From assembly GCA_947371915.1 (NCBI GenBank), contig CANBRM010000001.1, positions 39,236 through 103,235 of the forward strand: 64,000 nt of DNA. Reading direction: 5' to 3'. The notes under the pieces are model-generated. The model was not told where the DNA came from, ran no database searches, and saw only the letters and a list, made by a program, of their open reading frames with translations. A program made the translations under genes and the position numbers. This document shows positions 58,444-64,000 of this stretch, piece by piece. Numbering within the stretch: the first letter of the stretch is position 1; every line of letters starts with the position of its first letter. Source of the stretch: Comamonadaceae bacterium. GTDB taxonomy: Bacteria > Pseudomonadota > Gammaproteobacteria > Burkholderiales > Burkholderiaceae_C.

Positions 58444-58767
58444 ATGGATGCCGTCTCCCCCACCCTCATCAACCTCATCATTTTTGTGTTGGCCATCTAC
58501 GTGGGTTACCACGTGGTGTGGACCGTCACGCCCGCATTGCACACGCCTTTGATGGCTGTGACCAACGCGATTTCAGCCATCGTCATTGTGGGTGCCATGT
58601 TGGCGGCCGCGATGACCGAAACCACGCTGGGTAAAACCATGGGCGTGCTGGCGGTGACGCTGGCTGCCGTCAACGTGTTTGGTGGCTTCATGGTCACGCG
58701 ACGCATGTTGGAAATGTTCAAGAAAAAAGACAAGCCGGCTAAAGCGGCGACAGGAGACAAAGCATGA
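58444..58767 (+). CDS. pntAB: NAD(P) transhydrogenase alpha subunit part 2 (membrane domain)
   Basis: Short TM protein HTPLMAVTNAISAIVIVGAM between pntAA and pntB. Confidence 0.95.
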   Translation: MDAVSPTLINLIIFVLAIYVGYHVVWTVTPALHTPLMAVTNAISAIVIVGAMLAAAMTETTLGKTMGVLAVTLAAVNVFGGFMVTRRMLEMFKKKDKPAKAATGDKA

Positions 58768-60215
58768 ACATGGACTTTGTGTCAATGAATTTGGTCACCT
58801 TGCTTTACTTGGTGGCGAGCGTGTGTTTTATTCAGGCGCTCAAGGGCTTGAGTCATCCCACGACATCCATTCGCGGCAACGTGTTTGGCATGCTGGGTAT
58901 GACGATTGCGATCATCACCACCGCGGCTTTGATCATCAAGCTGTCGGGCTCTGGCATTGGCATGAGCTGGGTGCTGCTGGGTTTGGTGTTGGGCGGCGGC
59001 GCTGGTACCTTGATGGCGCAACGAGTCGAGATGACCAAGATGCCCGAACTCGTGGCGTTCATGCACAGCATGATTGGTTTGGCTGCGGTGTTCATCGCCG
59101 TGGCCGCAACCGTTGAACCTGCCGCTTTCCAGATCGTCTTAAAAGCCGCAGACGGCACGGTGCCCGCCATTCCAGCGGGTAACCGCTTAGAACTGTTCTT
59201 GGGTGCAGCCATTGGTGCCATTACCTTTAGCGGTTCTGTCATCGCGTTTGGCAAGCTGTCTGGCAAATACAAGTTTCGCTTGTTTCAAGGCTCGCCCGTG
59301 TCCTTTGCCGGCCAGCACCAGCTGAATTTGGTGATGGGCTTGGCGACTTTGGGCTTGGGCTTGGTCTACACCGCCACGCAAGACATGAATGCGTTTTACG
59401 CCATGTTGGCCCTGTCGTTTGTGCTGGGCGTGCTCATCATCATTCCGATTGGTGGCGCGGACATGCCGGTGGTGGTCTCCATGCTCAACAGCTACTCGGG
59501 CTGGGCGGCGGCGGGCATCGGTTTCACTTTGAACAACAGCATGTTGATCATTGCGGGTTCGTTGGTGGGCAGCTCGGGCGCGATCTTGAGTTACATCATG
59601 TGCAAGGCCATGAACCGCTCGTTTTTCAGCGTGATCTTGGGCGGCTTTGGCGCTGAGCCCACCACCGCTGTGGCGGGTGCGCAAGAGCAACGTCCTGTGA
59701 AGAGCGGTAGCGCTGACGATGCGGCCTACATCTTGGCCAACGCGGAGACCGTGGTGATCGTGCCCGGTTACGGTTTGGCAGTGGCGCGTGCGCAGCATGC
59801 GGTGAATGAATTGGCTGAAAAGCTGATGCACAAAGGCATCACCGTGAAGTACGCCATTCACCCCGTGGCAGGACGTATGCCCGGTCATATGAACGTGCTG
59901 CTGGCCGAGGCCGAAGTGCCCTACGACCAAGTGTTTGAGATGGAAGACATCAACGGCGAGTTTGCGCAAGCCGATGTGGCCATCATCTTGGGTGCCAACG
60001 ATGTGGTGAACCCCGCCGCTTTGCAAAAGGGCAGTTCGATTTATGGCATGCCGATTTTGGAAGCCTACAAAGCCAAAACCATCATCGTCAACAAGCGCTC
60101 GATGGCGGCGGGTTATGCCGGTTTGGACAACGAGTTGTTCTACATGGACAAAACCATGATGGTTTTTGGCGATGCGAAAAAAGTGGTGGAAGACATGATC
60201 AAGGCAGTGGAATAA
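58764..60215 (+). CDS. pntB: NAD(P) transhydrogenase beta subunit
   Basis: GGADMPVVVSMLNSYSGWAAAGIGF, VVIVPGYGLAVARAQHAVNELAEKL, ILGANDVVNPAA. Confidence 0.97.
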   Translation: MNMDFVSMNLVTLLYLVASVCFIQALKGLSHPTTSIRGNVFGMLGMTIAIITTAALIIKLSGSGIGMSWVLLGLVLGGGAGTLMAQRVEMTKMPELVAFMHSMIGLAAVFIAVAATVEPAAFQIVLKAADGTVPAIPAGNRLELFLGAAIGAITFSGSVIAFGKLSGKYKFRLFQGSPVSFAGQHQLNLVMGLATLGLGLVYTATQDMNAFYAMLALSFVLGVLIIIPIGGADMPVVVSMLNSYSGWAAAGIGFTLNNSMLIIAGSLVGSSGAILSYIMCKAMNRSFFSVILGGFGAEPTTAVAGAQEQRPVKSGSADDAAYILANAETVVIVPGYGLAVARAQHAVNELAEKLMHKGITVKYAIHPVAGRMPGHMNVLLAEAEVPYDQVFEMEDINGEFAQADVAIILGANDVVNPAALQKGSSIYGMPILEAYKAKTIIVNKRSMAAGYAGLDNELFYMDKTMMVFGDAKKVVEDMIKAVE

Positions 60216-60217
60216 AA

Positions 60218-61894
60218 ATGATGAATCGCCCATGGCTGAGCGCCTATCCTGAGGGTGTGCCAGCTGATATTGATACGAGCGCTTACGCCTCGTTGGTGGA
60301 ACTGATGCAAGACAGTTTCAAGCGCTTTGGCGATCGGCCTGCGTTCAATTTCATGGGGCGCAACATGTCCTATGCAGAGTTGGACCGTCTGAGTCAAGTG
60401 TTTGCGGCCTACTTGCAAGGGTTGGGGTTGGTGGCCGGTGACCGTGTGGCCATCATGTTGCCCAACGTTTTGCAATATCCGGTGGCCGTGGCTGCGGTAT
60501 TGCGCGCAGGCTTTGTGGTGGTCAACATCAATCCCTTGTACACGCCGCGCGAGTTGGAGTTGCAGTTGAAGAACTCCGGCGCGCAAGCCATTGTGATTCT
60601 CGAAAACTTTGCCGCCACGCTGCAGCAGTGCATCACCAAAACGCCGGTCAAACATGTGGTGTTGTGTGCGATGGGCGACCGTTTGGGTTTGCTCAAAGGG
60701 TTTTTGGTCAATCAAGTGGTGCGGCGGGTTAAAAAAATGGTGCCCCCCTTCGAGTTGCCAGATGCCGTGCGTTTCAACGAAGCCTTGTCGTTAGGCGAGC
60801 GCAGCACGCTGACTTTGCCCACCATCACCGGCGACGATTTGGCCGTGTTGCAGTACACCGGCGGCACCACGGGTGTGTCAAAGGGGGCTGAGTTATTGCA
60901 CCGCAATTTGGTGGCCAACGTGTTGCAGTCTGCGGCGTGGAATGACCCCGCGCTCAAGCGCGTTCCGGCCAACGAGCAGCTGACCTTTGTGTGCGCTTTG
61001 CCGCTGTATCACATCTTTGCGTTCACCATCAACATGATGCTGACCATGCGCATGGGTGGCTGCTCTATCTTGATTCCCAATCCGCGTGATTTACCGGCGG
61101 TGCTCAAAGAGCTGTCCAAGCATCGTTTTCACATGTTCCCTGCGGTCAACACCTTGTTCAATGGCTTGGCCAATCACCCAGATTTTGGGACGGTGGACTG
61201 GTCGCATCTGGTGGTGTCTTTGGGTGGTGGAACGGCTGTGCAAGGGGCTGTCGCCAAACTTTGGCTCGAGAAGACAGGTTGCCCCATTTGCGAAGGTTAC
61301 GGCTTGTCTGAAACCAGTCCTTCGGCCAGTTGCAACATCGTGACCAGCGCGGCTTACACCGGCAGCATTGGTGTGCCGATTCCTGGCACCGAAATGAAAA
61401 TCGTCGACGACGATGGGCGAGAGGTCGCGCCAGGCGTGCCAGGCGAAATTGTCATTCGTGGCCCGCAAGTGATGGCGGGCTACTGGCAGCGCCCCGATGA
61501 AACCGCGCGGGTGATGACACCCGATGGTTTCTTTAAATCGGGCGATGTGGGCGTGATGGACGAACGTGGATTTTTCCGCATCGTAGATCGCAAAAAAGAC
61601 ATGATTTTGGTCAGTGGCTTCAACGTCTACCCCAACGAGGTGGAAGATGTGGTGGCCAGTTTGCCGGGCGTGCTGGAGTGCGCGGTGATCGGTATTCCGG
61701 ATGAACGTTCGGGCGAAGCGGTCAAGTTGGTGGTGGTCAAAAAAGACCCTGCGTTGACCGAAGCTGACGTGCGCGAACATTGCAAGCAAAACCTCACCGG
61801 CTACAAAATGCCCCGAGTCATTGAGTTCCGTGCGGACTTGCCCAAAACCCCTGTGGGCAAAGTGTTGCGCCGCGAATTACGCGATCAAAAATGA
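60218..61894 (+). CDS. Long-chain fatty-acid-CoA ligase (FadD-like)
   Basis: LQYTGGTTGVSKGAELLHRNLVANVLQ, GYGLSETSPSASCN, DRKKDMILVSGFNVYPNEVEDV. Confidence 0.94.
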   Translation: MMNRPWLSAYPEGVPADIDTSAYASLVELMQDSFKRFGDRPAFNFMGRNMSYAELDRLSQVFAAYLQGLGLVAGDRVAIMLPNVLQYPVAVAAVLRAGFVVVNINPLYTPRELELQLKNSGAQAIVILENFAATLQQCITKTPVKHVVLCAMGDRLGLLKGFLVNQVVRRVKKMVPPFELPDAVRFNEALSLGERSTLTLPTITGDDLAVLQYTGGTTGVSKGAELLHRNLVANVLQSAAWNDPALKRVPANEQLTFVCALPLYHIFAFTINMMLTMRMGGCSILIPNPRDLPAVLKELSKHRFHMFPAVNTLFNGLANHPDFGTVDWSHLVVSLGGGTAVQGAVAKLWLEKTGCPICEGYGLSETSPSASCNIVTSAAYTGSIGVPIPGTEMKIVDDDGREVAPGVPGEIVIRGPQVMAGYWQRPDETARVMTPDGFFKSGDVGVMDERGFFRIVDRKKDMILVSGFNVYPNEVEDVVASLPGVLECAVIGIPDERSGEAVKLVVVKKDPALTEADVREHCKQNLTGYKMPRVIEFRADLPKTPVGKVLRRELRDQK

Positions 61895-62652
61895 CCCGGC
61901 TTGCGCTGGTCAGTGCCATGCACGAAGAGCTGGCTGCTGTGTTGGCGCGCATGCCCGACGAGCAAAAAACTGTGGTCGCAGGCCGCGAGTTTTGGGTGGG
62001 ACATTGGCACGGCCATGAGGTCGTGGCTGTGCTGTCTCGCATTGGCAAGGTCGCGGCGGCCACCACGGCCACAGCGCTGATTGAGCGATTTGGTGTGACC
62101 CGCATGGTGTTCACCGGCGTGGCGGGCGGTTTGGCACCACACGTGAACGTGGGCGATGTGGTGGTGGCTCGCGAGTTCGTGCAGCACGACATGGACGCCT
62201 CGCCGCTGTTTCCCCGCCATGAAGTGCCGCTGACGGGCATGACCCACTTTCCCGCAGATGCCACGTTGCGTGATGCCTTGTTGGCCGCAGCGCCCTTGGC
62301 GTTGGCCGATTTGGTGCAAGGTTTGCCACCTAGCGATTGGCTAGGTTTGGCGCTGGATGCGGCGCAGGTTCATCAAGGCTTGGTGGCCAGTGGGGATCGG
62401 TTCGTGTCGACCAATCTTGAAAGTTCTGAGTTGCAGCGGCGTTTGCCGCAAGCATTGGCGGTAGAGATGGAGTGCGCGGCCATCGCGCAGGTATGTCACG
62501 ATTACGGCGTACCTTTGGCCGCCGTGCGCACCATTTCAGACCGTGCAGACGACGCGGCGCATGTGGACTTTCCCCGCTTCATCCAAACCATTGCCAGTCG
62601 CTACAGCGTGGCCGTGTTGGACCGCTTGCTGGCGCAGTTGCCGGTGTCGTGA
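61891..62652 (+). CDS. mtnN: 5'-methylthioadenosine/S-adenosylhomocysteine nucleosidase
   Basis: ALVSAMHEELAAVL, VFTGVAGGLAPHVNVGDVVVA, AVEMECAAIAQVCHDYGVPLAAVRTISDRAD. Confidence 0.93.
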   Translation: MTRLALVSAMHEELAAVLARMPDEQKTVVAGREFWVGHWHGHEVVAVLSRIGKVAAATTATALIERFGVTRMVFTGVAGGLAPHVNVGDVVVAREFVQHDMDASPLFPRHEVPLTGMTHFPADATLRDALLAAAPLALADLVQGLPPSDWLGLALDAAQVHQGLVASGDRFVSTNLESSELQRRLPQALAVEMECAAIAQVCHDYGVPLAAVRTISDRADDAAHVDFPRFIQTIASRYSVAVLDRLLAQLPVS

Positions 62653-62691
62653 GGCAGGGGGCCAAGCGGCCCAGAGACGGGCCTGGTTGGC

Positions 62692-63678
62692 TTACTTCAA
62701 CCAGCCGCGTTTGCGGAAATACCACATGGGTACCAACGCACTCGCCAGCATCAACGCCAATGCGAACGGATAGCCCCACGTTTGGTTGAGTTCGGGCATG
62801 TACTGGAAGTTCATGCCGTAAATGCTCGCAATCAACGTCGGTGGCAGCAGCGCGACGCTGGCCACCGAGAAGATCTTGATGATCTTGTTTTGGTTGATGT
62901 TGATGAAACCGACCGTAGCGTCCATCAAAAAGTTGATCTTGTCGAACAGGAACGCGGTGTGGTTGTCGAGTGATTCAATGTCGCGCAAGATTTGGCGCGC
63001 TTCTTCAAACTGGTCGGCATTGAGCATGCGCGAACGCATCATGAAGCTCACGGCACGGCGGGTGTCCATCACGTTGCGGCGGATGCGGCCGTTCAAGTCT
63101 TCTTGGCGTGCGATGGCACCCAGCACATCACCGGCTAAGGCGTCGGTCACGTCTTCGGAGAGCACCAATTTGCCTGCTTTTTCGAGCTGGTCATAAATGC
63201 CTTCGAGGGTGTCGGCGGAGTATTCGGCATCCGCGTCAAACAATTTGAGCAGCACTTCTTTGGCGTCTTCGATCAAGCCTGGGGCGCGACGGGCACGCAT
63301 GCGCAGCAAGCGAAACACGGGCACGTCTTCGTCGTGGATGGAAAAGAGCACGCCACGACTTTTCAAGGCATCGTTGTTTTGGTTCAAGATGAACGCCACG
63401 CGCACGGTGCGTGGTTCGTCTTCGTCGGCGATTAAAAAGTCACTGCGGATGTGCAGTTCGCCGTTGTCTTCTTGGTAAAAGCGGGCGGATTCTTCAATGT
63501 CTTCGTCCATCGCATCTTCAGGGATGGACAGGCCGTAATACTGTTTGATCCAGCGCTTTTCTTCGACCGTGGGGGCTTCAAGGTCGACCCAGATGGGTTG
63601 AAATTTAGAGAGTTCTTCCAGCGACTCGATCTCTTCTTGGAAGAGTCGGCCATTGGCCAGCGTGAAAATATTGAGCAT
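62692..63678 (-). CDS. corA: CorA-family magnesium/cobalt transporter
   Basis: C-terminal TM pair with IYGMNFQYMPELNQTWGYPFALALM (GMN signature); start at 63678. Confidence 0.96.
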   Translation of the reverse strand: MLNIFTLANGRLFQEEIESLEELSKFQPIWVDLEAPTVEEKRWIKQYYGLSIPEDAMDEDIEESARFYQEDNGELHIRSDFLIADEDEPRTVRVAFILNQNNDALKSRGVLFSIHDEDVPVFRLLRMRARRAPGLIEDAKEVLLKLFDADAEYSADTLEGIYDQLEKAGKLVLSEDVTDALAGDVLGAIARQEDLNGRIRRNVMDTRRAVSFMMRSRMLNADQFEEARQILRDIESLDNHTAFLFDKINFLMDATVGFININQNKIIKIFSVASVALLPPTLIASIYGMNFQYMPELNQTWGYPFALALMLASALVPMWYFRKRGWLK

Positions 63679-63956
63679 GGCGTTCCTTGTGCGTGTGGCA
63701 CCGAAATTCGAAGGAGGTGAAATGCAGCTTTCGAATCCGTGCGGCACGAAGGCCTGATGCGATCCGAAAGCTACCGACTAGGGTAGGTTTCCAAGGAGAT
63801 ATCTCCGCTGTTGAAGTGGCTTGAATTATGGCACTTGGTCCGACGGCGCTAGGGGTTTTCAGCAGGGTCTTTTTACGAAATCTTTGCATGCAACCTCTTG
63901 TGTTTTCTGCAAGCTGAGCGCATAGTGAAACTGCCAATTCACTCTAGGAGGCTTTT

Positions 63957-64000
63957 ATGAACTTGACGATCAGTGGTCACCATCTTGAAGTTACGCCCGC
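63957..64000 (+). CDS. hpf: Ribosome hibernation-promoting factor (partial, runs off window)
   Basis: Only MNLTISGHHLEVTP visible after CTAGGAGGC ribosome-binding site; matches the start of HPF/YfiA proteins. Confidence 0.7.
   Translation, partial: MNLTISGHHLEVTP

Noticed and set aside
63833-63850. TGGCACTTGGTCCGAC upstream of hpf as a sigma-54 promoter
   Set aside because: The -24 half TGGCAC is present, but the -12 TTGC is not at the required spacing.
1-64000. tRNA, rRNA, prophage, IS transposase or full CRISPR-Cas locus
   Set aside because: None seen while reading; intergenic gaps are short and no transposase, integrase or Cas motifs appear in the ORF translations. A tRNAscan or Infernal run would be decisive.

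Overview
This 64-kb window is chromosomal DNA from a bacterium that looks like Betaproteobacteria (Burkholderiales, probably Comamonadaceae; inferred from gene content and order, not tested). It is densely coding. I saw no rRNA, tRNA, prophage or IS transposase. Main blocks: (1) 0-11.7 kb, a CUT1-type sugar ABC transporter and a sugar-acid catabolic cluster with IlvD/Edd and UxaA-type dehydratases, two SDRs, a KDG-kinase-like PfkB and two other dehydrogenases. (2) 11.8-30.4 kb, core genes pgk, pyk, fba, purC, purE, purK, Sua5/YwlC, tsaB, rimI, UDG and pyrF, interrupted by a RelE/HTH toxin-antitoxin (TA) pair, a desaturase and an SGNH-like lipoprotein. (3) 30.4-36.8 kb, accessory DNA with HEPN/MNT and BrnT/BrnA pairs, a solitary 29-nt type I-E-like CRISPR repeat, two GSTs, and a DUF3857-like gene flanked by a second diverged copy of a GST 3' end. 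(4) 36.8-44 kb, an alk-like cluster (AlkK-like ligase, AlkJ-like GMC oxidoreductase, uncharacterised 526-aa protein, rubredoxin, noncanonical membrane di-iron hydroxylase) with a divergent AraC regulator that has tandem direct repeats at its start codon. (5) 44-64 kb, mostly housekeeping genes (slyD, uvrA, MFS, ssb, mnmA, pntAA/AB/B, fadD-like, mtnN, corA, start of hpf) plus YefM/YoeB and DUF4160/DUF2442 pairs. The best leads are the alk-like cluster with its 21-bp-phased operator, the orphan CRISPR-like repeat beside two TA modules, the duplicated GST tail, an apparently inactivated SGNH hydrolase, and the corA leader carrying an exact anti-Shine-Dalgarno sequence. All family calls come from reading motifs; no database search was run.
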